A stretch of DNA of 64,000 nucleotides from Oricola thermophila (GTDB lineage: Bacteria > Pseudomonadota > Alphaproteobacteria > Rhizobiales > Rhizobiaceae): positions 3,720,001 to 3,784,000 of the forward strand of contig NZ_CP054836.1 in NCBI RefSeq assembly GCF_013358405.1. Reading direction: 5' to 3'. Positions within the stretch are counted from its first letter, which is position 1. The number at the start of each line of letters is the position of its first letter. Both the position numbers and the translations under genes were made by a program. The notes beneath the pieces were generated by a model. That model was not told the DNA's origin and did not search any database. It was given only the letters and a program-made list of their open reading frames with translations. Below, one piece after another: positions 1 to 7,874 of this stretch.

Positions 1-2
1 GC

Positions 3-110
3 CTGACCGACCGGATCCTCGTCGACGACACGGCGGGAGACTACCGGGTCCTGTTCTCCTTCAACGGCGAGGACATGCGCATCCACGGCACCCGCACCGC
101 CGCCGGCTGA
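3..110 (+). CDS. C-terminal end of an unidentified protein (partial)
   Basis: An open frame enters from the left edge and stops at TGA 108-110. The visible 35 residues end in GEDMRIHGTRTAAG, and I recognise no domain. It is convergent with the DUF2461 gene, whose stop lies 3 bp away, which suits a real gene end. Only the frame and codon use support it, and no start is in the window. Confidence 0.4.
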   Translation: MTDRILVDDTAGDYRVLFSFNGEDMRIHGTRTAAG

Positions 111-113
111 CGT

Positions 114-779
114 TCAGCCGAGCTCGTACAGGAAGCGCCACAGCGGCATCAGCTTCTCGAAGCGTTCGAGGCAGCGGTCCGCGAGACCGGGCCGCGTCGC
201 CGCCTCCGGCCCGTCGAAATCGCACCAGGCGCCAAGCCCCTTGCGCAGCGCCAGTTCCGCCCAGGGATGGTCGGCCGGAAAGCCGGCCGGAAGCCGCTTG
301 AGCGCCGGTTCCGACAGGCGGCAGCCGCCGGCTTCGAGCTCCGCCAGCAGCGCGCCCAGGTCGTCGCCCGCCGAGCCGGCGATGGCCTGGCGATAGGCCT
401 CCAGCACCGGCGCGGCGAACTCGAACACGCCGCAGCCGACGGTGCAGTAGTCCGGCGAGAGACCGAACATGAAGGCCGGCGGGCTCATGCCGTCGTCGGC
501 CGGTAGCCATGCCATGTGGAGATGGGTGTTGTAGGGCGTCTTGTCCTTCGAGAAGCGGATGTCGCGGTTGATGCGGAAAATCTTCGGCTTCAGCGCCGTT
601 CCCGACATCGCCTCCAGCGCGACCGCCATCGTCCCGGCGAAGGCCGACGCCGGCGCCTTCACATGCGCCTCGTAGTCTTCTCCGTGCTCCCGGAACCATT
701 CACGCGTGTTGTTGTCCCGCAGATCCGACAGGAAGCGCAGGGTCTCTCCGGTGAAACCGGCGTGTTCCTCGTCCGTCAT
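114..779 (-). CDS. DUF2461 (TIGR02453) family protein
   Basis: This is a 221-aa protein of the DUF2461/TIGR02453 family. The family signature is visible near the N terminus (LRDNNTREWFREH) and as FRINRDIRFSKDKTPYNTH around residues 68-86. The biochemical role of the family is unknown. It is a cytosolic protein with no signal peptide or membrane segment. Its start overlaps the stop of the upstream TfoX-like gene by 4 bp (ATGA), so the two are very probably one translationally coupled transcript. Confidence 0.88.
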   Translation of the reverse strand: MTDEEHAGFTGETLRFLSDLRDNNTREWFREHGEDYEAHVKAPASAFAGTMAVALEAMSGTALKPKIFRINRDIRFSKDKTPYNTHLHMAWLPADDGMSPPAFMFGLSPDYCTVGCGVFEFAAPVLEAYRQAIAGSAGDDLGALLAELEAGGCRLSEPALKRLPAGFPADHPWAELALRKGLGAWCDFDGPEAATRPGLADRCLERFEKLMPLWRFLYELG

Positions 780-1129
780 CGCTCTCTCCCCGGCTTCGGC
801 GGCAGGGTGGTGACGAAGGCGAGCGCCATGGAGACCAGTTCGCGCATCGTGGCGTCGTCCACCGCTTCGCCGGCATGGACGAAGCCGCCCATGCGGCGGC
901 CGCCATTCACCATCGGCACGGTGCCGGGCAGGGCGAGCGCCGCTTCCTGCTGCGCCTTGCCGACGCGGAACAGCAGCTTGCCCTCGCCGGTCCTCTCGCG
1001 ATGCGCGCCGCCGATCATGTTGCCGTCGAGCATGAAGCAGATGCCGCCCATCATGCGCCTTTCCGAAAGGCCGGGCAGGCCGTCGAGTGAATTCCGCATG
1101 CGCGAGGCGAGTTCTTCGTCATGGGCCAT
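776..1129 (-). CDS. TfoX/Sxy N-terminal domain protein
   Basis: This 117-aa protein matches the TfoX/Sxy N-terminal domain, recognisable by SERRMMGGICFMLDGNMIGG and the following R/K-V-G motif. ATG 1129 is chosen because the upstream open frame (to 1285) is arginine- and proline-rich and does not look like protein. Full-length TfoX regulates competence in gammaproteobacteria. Stand-alone N-terminal domains such as this are common in Rhizobiales and have no assigned function. It is the first gene of a two-gene unit with DUF2461 and is divergent from the glycerate kinase gene. Confidence 0.85.
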   Translation of the reverse strand: MAHDEELASRMRNSLDGLPGLSERRMMGGICFMLDGNMIGGAHRERTGEGKLLFRVGKAQQEAALALPGTVPMVNGGRRMGGFVHAGEAVDDATMRELVSMALAFVTTLPPKPGRER

Positions 1130-1262
1130 GCGACAGTCTAGCGCGAAACGGGGCCGCCGCACAGCCGCGCGGTAATGGTGCGGCCGGGTTTGACTTCGCG
1201 GCGAAACGGGGCGACAGACAGGCGGCCGGCGGACGGGCCGTCGAGGAGGACGGAGAGACGCG

Positions 1263-2552
1263 ATGACGAAGGAGACGGAAAGCACGACGCTGGCCGGGGA
1301 CGCGGAGACGATTTTCAGGGCGGGCGTGGCCGCGGCCGATCCGTTTCATGCCGTCGCCGCCGCGCTGGAGGCGCATGACGGCGAGTGGTCGCAGGCCGGA
1401 CGGATCCACCTCGTCGCCGCCGGCAAGGCCGCGGTTCCGATGATGCGCGCCGCGCTCGACACCCTGCCGCATGCCAAGGTGGCGCAGGCCTTCGCCGTCA
1501 CCAATTACGAGAATGTCGCCGAAATCGAGGGCGCCGAGGTCGCCGGCGCGTCGCACCCGCTGCCCGACGAAAACGGCGCCGCCGCCGCGCGACGGATCGA
1601 GGAAATCGCGCATGATGCGGCGACGAGCGATCTCGTCATCTGCCTTGTTTCCGGCGGTGCCTCGGCGCTGCTGCCCGCGCCCGCCGACGGCATCACGCTC
1701 GCCGAGAAGATCCGTGCCAACGACCTGCTGCTGAAATCCGGTGCCGACATCGTCGCCATGAACACGGTGCGCAAGGCCCTGTCGCGGCTCAAGGGCGGCG
1801 GGCTGGCGCGCGCCATCCACCCGGCGCAGGGGCTGGCGCTGATCCTCTCCGACGTGCCGGGCGACGACCTCGCCATCATCGCCTCGGGGCCGACCGTGCC
1901 GGACCCGGCGGCACCCGGCGAGGCGCTGGAGATCGTCAGGCGCTTCGGCCTCGAGGCGGACATGCCGGCCAGCGTCATGGCGCACCTGGAAAAGCGCGCC
2001 GCGGCGCCGAAGGGCACATTCGTCCAGACGACGGAGAACATCCTCGTCGGCTCCAACCGCATCAGCCTGCAGGCGACGGAGAACGCCGCCCGGCAGCTCG
2101 GCTACGAGACGGTCATCCTCTCGGAATGGCTGGAAGGCGACGTGCAGGAGGCGGTGGAGGCGCTGCACGCGGCGGCCCTGCGCGCCCCGCGCGGGCAGAA
2201 GACCGCGATCCTCGCGGGCGGCGAGACCAGCGTGCAGGTCACGGGCCGGGGCAAGGGCGGGCGTAACCAGGAGATGGCGCTGCGCTTCGCCGTGCTGTGC
2301 GAGGCGAGCCCGCTGTCGCGCGACTGGGCGTTTCTCTCGGGCGGCACGGACGGGCGCGACGGCCCGACCGACGCGGCGGGCGGCATCGTCACGGCGGAGA
2401 CGGTTCCGGCGCTGGAGGCGAAGGACCTGTCGGTGGATGCCCATCTTGCCGACAACGACGCCTTCCACGCGCTCCAGGCGGCCGGCGCGCTGCTCGTCAC
2501 CGGCGCGACCGGCACCAACGTCGCCGACCTGCAGGTGCTGCTGCTGGGGTAG
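1263..2552 (+). CDS. Glycerate 2-kinase, MOFRL family (TtuD/GckA type)
   Basis: This 429-aa protein has the two-domain architecture of class II glycerate kinases. The N-terminal DUF4147 domain includes VAAGKAAVPM and the LVSGGASALLPAP loop. The C-terminal MOFRL domain includes AILAGGETSVQVTGRGKGGRNQEMALRFA and FLSGGTDGRDGPTDAAGG. The family phosphorylates D-glycerate to 2-phosphoglycerate using ATP, in the serine-cycle, glyoxylate or tartrate routes. Older annotations call it hydroxypyruvate reductase. A strong GAGGAGG ribosome-binding site precedes ATG 1263. No other glycerate or tartrate gene is adjacent, so the source of its substrate cannot be told here. Confidence 0.93.
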   Translation: MTKETESTTLAGDAETIFRAGVAAADPFHAVAAALEAHDGEWSQAGRIHLVAAGKAAVPMMRAALDTLPHAKVAQAFAVTNYENVAEIEGAEVAGASHPLPDENGAAAARRIEEIAHDAATSDLVICLVSGGASALLPAPADGITLAEKIRANDLLLKSGADIVAMNTVRKALSRLKGGGLARAIHPAQGLALILSDVPGDDLAIIASGPTVPDPAAPGEALEIVRRFGLEADMPASVMAHLEKRAAAPKGTFVQTTENILVGSNRISLQATENAARQLGYETVILSEWLEGDVQEAVEALHAAALRAPRGQKTAILAGGETSVQVTGRGKGGRNQEMALRFAVLCEASPLSRDWAFLSGGTDGRDGPTDAAGGIVTAETVPALEAKDLSVDAHLADNDAFHALQAAGALLVTGATGTNVADLQVLLLG

Positions 2553-2572
2553 AATCTATTCTTGGAAACGAG

Positions 2573-3178
2573 TTACCAGTGACAGGCTTCTCGCAATGGT
2601 GCGATTGCCTCTTCCAGCCCGGTAATATTGAAAGTCGCGGTGAATGGATTCTCGCCAAATGGCGTCATGCGAACTACCATCACTGACTTCCCAAACATTT
2701 GTTTGATTACGGGGATGGACCGGCTACCTGTCCACAGTCCAAGTGAGCGATTGTTTGTGGACTCATAGCCCCGAACTGTTTGGGCTTTGTCGCTATCCAG
2801 CCGGTATGTGATGTTCCCATAATCATTGTAGTCACTGGAGGTCATGTGGCAGCCGGTATGAAAAATCAGTGCCGTGGTATTCTCGACGCAGCGAACTAAA
2901 AGCCGAATGTGATCACCATTGTTCCATCCACAGTTCACAACCCCTTGGGATTTGACGCTCAAAAATACATTCACGTGATCAGTCAATTTTGACGTCTCTT
3001 TCGTCACATCCCAATTTTCGATCGCTGGGGTAATCCGTTCTCTTTTAGGTGTGCGCCCAGCCTCACGATCGTAACAAGCCAACCGATCTAGGTCGTTTGC
3101 GATAGAAATACATTGTTCTTTGGCGCGTGCATTCAGCGCCGCCAAAAGCAAGAATGCAATTGCAATAAGCAACCTCAA
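2573..3178 (-). CDS. TagO/VasI-like protein (type VI secretion accessory family), orphan
   Basis: This 201-aa protein has an N-terminal signal peptide (hydrophobic residues 3-16, ARA at 17-19). Family features of the T6SS-associated TagO/VasI proteins (PF11319) are NDLDRLACYDRE at 28-39, a TDHVNVFLSV motif at 66-75, LLVRCVENTTA at 93-103, ITYRLDSDKA at 123-132, a short IPVIK strand, and the conserved end ATFNITGLEEAIAPLREACHW. In TagO the family acts on the periplasmic side of T6SS assembly. No other T6SS gene is in the window. The gene is conspicuously AT-richer than its neighbours (long AT-rich stretches at 2700-3200), which suggests horizontal acquisition. The function here is inferred from family only. 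Confidence 0.75.
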   Translation of the reverse strand: MRLLIAIAFLLLAALNARAKEQCISIANDLDRLACYDREAGRTPKRERITPAIENWDVTKETSKLTDHVNVFLSVKSQGVVNCGWNNGDHIRLLVRCVENTTALIFHTGCHMTSSDYNDYGNITYRLDSDKAQTVRGYESTNNRSLGLWTGSRSIPVIKQMFGKSVMVVRMTPFGENPFTATFNITGLEEAIAPLREACHW

Positions 3179-3248
3179 AGGAATCTCCGAGAGTAAATCG
3201 GATCACCAGAAGCCTAAATCTAAAGCCAACTCTTCAATATTATCAATA

Positions 3249-4433
3249 CTACCGCGACAGTTCCCGCGTCGCCTCTTCCAGGCCCTTCAGCGTCAGCGGA
3301 TACATGCGCCCGCCCATGATCTCGGAGAGCATCCGCGTCGACTGCGTGTAGTGCCAGCGATCCTGCCGCTCGGGATTGATCCAGACCGATTTCGGGAACT
3401 TCTCGATCGCGCGGGCCATCCACACCGCGCCGGGTTCCTCGTTCCAGTGCTCCACCGAGCCGCCGGGCATGGCGATCTCGTAGGGGCTCATCGCCGCGTC
3501 GCCGACGAAGATCACGCGGTAGTCGGAGCCGTAGGTGTTGAGCACGTCAATGGTCGGGATGCGCTCGCCGTGGCGGCGGCGGTTGTCCTTCCACACGCTC
3601 TCGTAGAGGCAGTTGTGGAAGTAGTAGTATTCCATGTGCCTGAACTCGGCGCGGGCGGCGGAGAACAGCTCCTCGACGACGCGGACGTGGTCGTCCATCG
3701 AGCCGCCGACGTCGAAGAACATCAGCAGCTTCACCGCGTTGCGCCGCTCCGGGCGCATCTTCACGTCGAGATAGCCGTGCTCGGCGGTGGAGCGGATGGT
3801 GCCGTCGAGGTCGAACTCCTCCTCGGCGCCCTCGCGCGCCCAGCGCCTGAGCCGCTTCAGCGCCACCTTGATGTTGCGCGTGCCCAGCTCCACCGAATCG
3901 TCGAGATTGCGGAACTCGCGCCTGTCCCAGACCTTGACGGCGCGGCGGTGGCGGCTCCCGTCCTGGCCGATGCGCACGCCCTCCGGGTTGTAGCCATAGG
4001 CGCCGAAGGGCGACGTGCCGGCGGTGCCGATCCATTTCGAGCCGCCCTGGTGGCGGCCCTGCTGTTCCCTGAGACGCTCCTTCAGCGTTTCCATCAGCCT
4101 GTCGAAGCCGCCGAGCGACTCGACCAGCTTCTTCTCCTCTTCCGTCAGGTGCTTCTCGGCGAGCCTGCGCAACCATTCCTCAGGCAGGTTCGCCGGATCG
4201 ACCGCGCCCTCGCCGGAGACCGCCTCGACGCCGCGGAAGACATGGGCGAAGACCCGGTCGAAACGGTCGATGTGGCGCTCGTCCTTCACCAGGGTGGCAC
4301 GGGCGAGATAGTAGAAGGCCTCGACATCCCAGGTGACGAGGTCGGCCTGCATGCCCTCCAGCAGCGAGAGATACTCGCGCAGGGAGACGGGAATCTTCGC
4401 GGCCTTCAGCTCGAGGAAGAACGGTATGAACAT
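3249..4433 (-). CDS. CoxE-type VWA domain protein
   Basis: This 394-aa protein has an all-alpha N-terminal half (charged, residues about 60-140) and a C-terminal von Willebrand A domain of the CoxE family. The MIDAS-like loop reads FFDVGGSMDD, so the canonical DxSxS serine is replaced by glycine. ATG 4433 is chosen because MFIPFFLELKAAKIPVSLREY is the usual family start. CoxE/VWA proteins normally work with MoxR AAA+ ATPases in metal-centre or complex maturation. The likely MoxR partner is at 10348-11190, about 6 kb away, rather than next door. Confidence 0.88.
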   Translation of the reverse strand: MFIPFFLELKAAKIPVSLREYLSLLEGMQADLVTWDVEAFYYLARATLVKDERHIDRFDRVFAHVFRGVEAVSGEGAVDPANLPEEWLRRLAEKHLTEEEKKLVESLGGFDRLMETLKERLREQQGRHQGGSKWIGTAGTSPFGAYGYNPEGVRIGQDGSRHRRAVKVWDRREFRNLDDSVELGTRNIKVALKRLRRWAREGAEEEFDLDGTIRSTAEHGYLDVKMRPERRNAVKLLMFFDVGGSMDDHVRVVEELFSAARAEFRHMEYYYFHNCLYESVWKDNRRRHGERIPTIDVLNTYGSDYRVIFVGDAAMSPYEIAMPGGSVEHWNEEPGAVWMARAIEKFPKSVWINPERQDRWHYTQSTRMLSEIMGGRMYPLTLKGLEEATRELSR

Positions 4434-4467
4434 GGCTTGCTTGTAGAGCGCGGCGGCGGCGCTGTCA

Positions 4468-4962
4468 TCACCGGTCCCGCGCCGCGTATCGCGCCTTCGC
4501 CGCTTTCCGTCGTTCCCGGCTCTCGACAGGCCATTCCTCTTCCAGCCGGTAATATTGCGGGAAGGCGCGGGCGTCCTGCGGCAGCACCACCCAGGGCAGC
4601 TTGCTTTCGGTGAAGATATGGACGTCGGGCGTAAGGGCCCCCGGGTCCTCAAGCGTGCCGACCCGCACGAAGCGGATCGCCGGCCCGGCGCCGGAATAGA
4701 CGCTCCATACGGCCACCCGGCATTTCGGGCAGCGGCTGACCAGCTGGCCCCTGCCGCTCTCCGACGGCGTGAGCACCTCTTCCGGCACGCCCGATTCCAG
4801 CTCCACCTCCTCGGCCTCGATCATGGCATTGATCGCGAAGGCCGAACCCGTTTCGCGCTGGCACCAGGTGCAATGGCAGCAATGCACGAACATCGGCTTC
4901 GCCTTGAGCCGGAAACGGATTTCGCCGCAGGTGCAACGTCCCTGCATTTCATCCTCCTCCAT
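4468..4962 (-). CDS. GFA / CENP-V fold zinc protein
   Basis: This 164-aa protein belongs to the glutathione-dependent formaldehyde-activating (GFA) fold family. The zinc cysteines appear as CTCG (about residues 10-13), CCHCTWCQ (28-35) and CPKC (78-81). Substrate-side residues of true Gfa cannot be confirmed, and most members are uncharacterised. It lies 34 bp upstream of the CoxE-type gene on the same strand, so co-transcription is possible. The start may be at residue 6 (MQGRC) instead. Confidence 0.88.
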   Translation of the reverse strand: MEEDEMQGRCTCGEIRFRLKAKPMFVHCCHCTWCQRETGSAFAINAMIEAEEVELESGVPEEVLTPSESGRGQLVSRCPKCRVAVWSVYSGAGPAIRFVRVGTLEDPGALTPDVHIFTESKLPWVVLPQDARAFPQYYRLEEEWPVESRERRKAAKARYAARDR

Positions 4963-5332
4963 GCCGTCGTCTCGGAAGACCCGGGAGGTTCGTGCAGATT
5001 GCTGCCGGAATCAAGCTCCGTGACAGGCGCGGGGGCGATGCGGGGCGCGATGCCGGCGACCGGCCGCCGTAGCCATCACGGGGCGTCATCCTCGGGCCTG
5101 AGCCGGGGACCACGGATGACGGCGCACGGGGGCTGTCGCTGATCGCGGGCATCGCTGCGGGCGGCAACTTCGTTGAACATGCGGCGCTGCCGAACCGGAT
5201 TCCGTGGATGAAGGAGGCCGCCCCGTTGGATAAATCGCGCCAATTCTCCCCGGAATCCCGGCATTTCCGCGAAAACTTGTCCACCGCATCCGGCCTTCTC
5301 GTACCCTTGTCCGCGCGACCACGGAGAGGGCC
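4963..5332. other. Intergenic region with palindromic element and conserved leader of the duplicated gene
   Basis: No gene is supported in these 370 bp. The first part (about 5000-5160) carries a small palindromic intergenic element, listed separately. From about 5223 the sequence resembles the region upstream of the second copy of the duplicated gene near 40.5 kb, including a shared GGCATTTCCGCG block at about 5259-5270. That shared block is probably part of the gene's promoter or leader. Confidence 0.55.
5084..5121. repeat. Palindromic intergenic element
   Basis: CGTCATCC at 5084-5091 is matched by its reverse complement GGATGACG at 5114-5121, with a partly complementary GC-rich centre (TCGGGCCTGAGCCGGGGA). 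Short elements of the form GTCATCCTCGGGC...GGATGAC are scattered between genes in many Rhizobiales genomes. I did not see a second copy in this window. Confidence 0.55.
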
Positions 5333-6146
5333 ATGGAGTTCGACTGGAAACGGGCGGTGGAGCGGAACCTGGACGATCTCTTGCGGATCGTCGCGCACCT
5401 GTTTTTCATGGCCGGGATCAGGACGGGCCGCTCGCTGGTCTTCCTGCCGCGCGGGCTGCGCACGCGCATCCTGTCGGTCCTGCGGCCCGCCGAGTTCGCC
5501 GCCCGGCGACTGATCGTCATGGCCGCCTGCAAGCTGGAACGGGACGTGACGCTTTCACCGGAACGCAACGCGGGTCGGCCCGACGCGAACGCGCAGCCGG
5601 AAACAGCGCCCGAAGACGGGACGGACAGGGAGCCGGGCGCAGAGCCGTCCGACGCCGAGCTGCTCGACCTCTACCGCGACCGTCCGTCCTTCCAGCTCTT
5701 CGACCCGTGGAAGCGCTACGCACCATTCCTCTTCGATGTCACCGGGCTGGACGGGCCTTTCGGCCATGTCTTCCTCGAATATGACGATGCGGAAGAAGGC
5801 TGGCCCGGTCCTTACGCCGATCCCGACGAGCTTGTGGATGCCCGTGGCATCTCGCGCCGCATCCGGGCACTAGCGCTCGCGCTGGACGATCTCGACGGAC
5901 AGGCCGCCCGCCTCGCCCGCTGGAAGGCGCGTTTCGAGCGGGCCATCGAGCGCATCCGCGCCGCCGACGCGGGCGAGATCGCCGGCCTGTCGCCCGACGC
6001 CGTGCGCAGGCCCGCACCATGGCGCTTCCGCCCCTTCCGGCCCGGCCTGCCGCCGGGCTGGCGAAGGCGCCCGCGAGACGAGATCGGGGAGGTGCTGAAG
6101 GAATGCCATATGCTGGCGCTCGACGCATGGAACACGTCGTGAGCGG
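5223..6146 (+). repeat. Long inverted repeat, copy A
   Basis: This segment (leader plus the 269-aa gene) is present in inverted orientation at about 39664-40597. Similarity starts about 110 bp upstream of the start codon and ends a few bases after the stop codon (both copies read GAACACGTCGTGAGCG). The boundaries are by eye. Recombination between the copies would invert the intervening 33.5 kb. Confidence 0.7.
5333..6142 (+). CDS. Conserved hypothetical protein, paralogue A of a duplicated gene
   Basis: This 269-aa protein has no domain I recognise. Residues 1-75 are well conserved with the paralogue at 39668-40480 and contain an amphipathic or hydrophobic stretch (LLRIVAHLFFMAGI) that might touch a membrane. 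Residues about 79-105 are an acidic, variable linker. Residues 106-269 are almost identical in both copies (for example the RPSFQLFDPWKRYAPFLFDVTGLDGPFGH stretch in shortened form DPWKRYAPFLFDVTG) and include a helical section around 160-200. The C terminus (RDEIGEVLKECHMLALDAWNTS) is shared. Function is unknown. Confidence 0.72.
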   Translation: MEFDWKRAVERNLDDLLRIVAHLFFMAGIRTGRSLVFLPRGLRTRILSVLRPAEFAARRLIVMAACKLERDVTLSPERNAGRPDANAQPETAPEDGTDREPGAEPSDAELLDLYRDRPSFQLFDPWKRYAPFLFDVTGLDGPFGHVFLEYDDAEEGWPGPYADPDELVDARGISRRIRALALALDDLDGQAARLARWKARFERAIERIRAADAGEIAGLSPDAVRRPAPWRFRPFRPGLPPGWRRRPRDEIGEVLKECHMLALDAWNTS

Positions 6147-6288
6147 AAGGCGACAGGTCGTGCCCGACAGACCGGCTTCGGAAGCGAAGCGCGGGGCGGT
6201 TGCCGCGCGCCCGTGCAGGTGGCGGAGGCGGATTTTCTCCTGCAGGGCGTCAATGCGACGCCTGGCACGAATAAATGTAAGCGATTAC

Positions 6289-6744
6289 TTACCTTGTATA
6301 CTTGATGAAGGGCGTCTTCGTGCCGATGCGGTCGTAAAGACGCCGCGCGGTCTCGTTGAAATCCTGCGTCAGCCAGTAGACCGAAGGGCAGCCTTCGGCA
6401 TCGGCGGCGGCATAGACCGCCTCGATCAGAGCACGCCCGATGCCGCGGCCCCGTACATGCGGATCGGCGTAGAGATCCTGCAGGTAGCAGACATTCTCGA
6501 TCTTCCAGCCGTGCCGGTGGAACAGGAAGTGGACGAGTCCGACGGGGCGGCCGTCGAGACAGGCGACCGAGCCGCGGAACTCGTTTTCCGCTCCCGCATT
6601 GCCGGCCAGCATCCGCTCGAAGGACGAGGCATAGACCTCCTCGGGCACCGCGCTCTCGTAGAATTCCAGGTAGGCGGTCCACAGGCGCCGCCACGCGGCC
6701 TCGTCGCCGCGCCGCAGCGGGCGGATTTCGATGCCCTCAGCCAT
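6289..6744 (-). CDS. GNAT family N-acetyltransferase
   Basis: This 151-aa GNAT-fold protein has the acetyl-CoA binding loop [21 protein letters not shown] (shortened: [11 protein letters not shown], about residues 97-107), followed by a C-terminal [18 protein letters not shown] motif that usually contributes to the substrate side. The substrate is unknown. Its start overlaps the end of metA by 8 bp, so it is probably co-transcribed with metA and therefore under the same SAM-II control. Confidence 0.88.
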   Translation of the reverse strand: MAEGIEIRPLRRGDEAAWRRLWTAYLEFYESAVPEEVYASSFERMLAGNAGAENEFRGSVACLDGRPVGLVHFLFHRHGWKIENVCYLQDLYADPHVRGRGIGRALIEAVYAAADAEGCPSVYWLTQDFNETARRLYDRIGTKTPFIKYTR

Positions 6745-7669
6745 TGCCGCGATCCTTCCCGATCTCCGCCAGGTCGTAGGGGGTGGTCTGGTAGACCTGG
6801 TTTATCCAGTTGCCGAACAGGAGGAAGGCATGGCTGCGCCAGCGGTTGAGCGGCGTCTTCTCCGGGTCGTCGTCGGGGAAGTAGTTCACCGGGATGTCGA
6901 TCGGCGTGCCGTTGGCGACGTCGCGGAAATATTCCTCCGCCAGCGTCGTCGAATCGTATTCGACATGGTTGAAGATGTAGAGCCGGTTGCACTTCTTCTC
7001 GGAAATCAGGCACAGCCCGGTCTCCGGCGATTCCATCAGGATTTCCAGTCCCATCTCCGGCCTGATGTCCTCGCGGCGCACCTCGGTCCAGCGCGACACC
7101 GAGATCTGGAAGTCGTCCGAGAATCCGGCGAGATAGGGGGAGGCCGGGGCGAGGTTCCTGTGCCGGTAGACGCCGAAGGCCTTCTTCGGCAGCGTGTATT
7201 TCGGCACGCCGTGGAAATGCCAGATCGCCGCCATCGCGCCCCAGCAGATGTTGAAGGTCGAGTGGACGTTGGTCTCGGTCCAGTCGAGGATCCGCTTCAG
7301 CTCGTCCCAGTAGGTTACCTCCTCGAAGGGCAGTGTCTCGATGGGCGCGCCGGTGATGATGAAGCCGTCGAACTTGCGGTGCTTCACCTCCTCCCAGGTG
7401 TGGTAGAAGGAGATCAGGTGTTCCTCCGGCGTGTTCTTGGGCTGGTGGCCGCCGACGCGGACGAGCGTCAGTTCCACCTGCAGCGGCGTCGAGCCGACGA
7501 GGCGCGCGATCTGCGTCTCGGTCTTGATCTTGTTCGGCATCAGGTTGAGCAGGCCGATCTGCAGCGGCCGGATGTCCTGGCGCAGGGCCGTCGTGTCGTC
7601 CATGACCATCACGCCCTCGCGCACGAGGATGTCGCGGGCGGGAAGCTGGTCGGGAATGCGGATCGGCAT
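6737..7669 (-). CDS. metA: Homoserine O-acyltransferase (probably O-acetyltransferase), MetA family
   Basis: This 310-aa MetA-family enzyme activates homoserine in methionine synthesis. The catalytic cysteine is Cys142 in [10 protein letters not shown]. The His235/Glu237 pair is in FNHVEYD. Residue 111 is glutamate (GAPIE). In the characterised Bacillus enzyme Glu111 favours acetyl-CoA, whereas E. coli MetA has Gly111 and uses succinyl-CoA, so O-acetylation is the better prediction. ATG 7669 is chosen because a GGAG ribosome-binding site lies 8 bp upstream. The in-frame GTG at 7678 would overlap that site. A SAM-II riboswitch and a terminator precede the gene. Confidence 0.95.
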   Translation of the reverse strand: MPIRIPDQLPARDILVREGVMVMDDTTALRQDIRPLQIGLLNLMPNKIKTETQIARLVGSTPLQVELTLVRVGGHQPKNTPEEHLISFYHTWEEVKHRKFDGFIITGAPIETLPFEEVTYWDELKRILDWTETNVHSTFNICWGAMAAIWHFHGVPKYTLPKKAFGVYRHRNLAPASPYLAGFSDDFQISVSRWTEVRREDIRPEMGLEILMESPETGLCLISEKKCNRLYIFNHVEYDSTTLAEEYFRDVANGTPIDIPVNYFPDDDPEKTPLNRWRSHAFLLFGNWINQVYQTTPYDLAEIGKDRGNG

Positions 7670-7686
7670 TGCGTTCACTCCAAAAC

Positions 7687-7716
7687 AAAAAAGCCGGCAG
7701 CGATTTCCGCGGCCGG
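7687..7716 (-). terminator. Rho-independent terminator in the metA leader (riboswitch expression platform)
   Basis: On the minus strand a CCGGC/GCCGG stem extended by a GCG/CGC segment is followed directly by six U residues (A run at 7687-7692 on the plus strand). It sits between the SAM-II aptamer and the metA ribosome-binding site. It therefore looks like the off-switch that stops transcription when SAM is bound. Confidence 0.65.
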
Positions 7717-7743
7717 TCGGACGGTCTTTCCACCTGATCGTCG

Positions 7744-7800
7744 CGGCCTTTTAGCGAGTTCTTTAACGTGGCTGCAAGCCGGCCGGCCAAATCACCACGA
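7744..7800 (-). ncRNA. SAM-II riboswitch
   Basis: Read on the minus strand, the sequence shows the SAM-II layout. The P1 stem is CGTGG...CCACG. The conserved GATTT follows its 5' strand and TTGCAG leads into its 3' strand. After P1 comes GTTAAAGAA and then the conserved CGCTAAAAGG. The loop GGCC can pair with the terminal GGCC to form the H-type pseudoknot. SAM-II aptamers bind S-adenosylmethionine and repress methionine biosynthesis genes in alphaproteobacteria. The position, 75 bp upstream of metA, is the classical one. Confidence 0.92.
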
Positions 7801-7805
7801 AAGCG

Positions 7806-7834
7806 GATTTACTTTCCCGGTGTCGATCCGTCAA
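7806..7834 (-). promoter_or_regulatory. Putative sigma-70 promoter of metA
   Basis: On the minus strand TTGACG (7834-7829) is separated by exactly 17 bp from TAAATC (7811-7806). Transcription would begin within a few bases of the SAM-II aptamer, which is the expected geometry for a riboswitch leader. Confidence 0.5.
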
Positions 7835-7874
7835 TCTGTAGCCGCGTGCAACCGTGGCCGAGGAGGGGCAGACA

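Noticed and set aside
6277..6292. Palindrome GTAAGCGATTACTTAC, similar to a LacI-family operator
   Set aside because: It spans the stop codon of the GNAT gene and is not upstream of any start codon in reading direction, so an operator role is unlikely.
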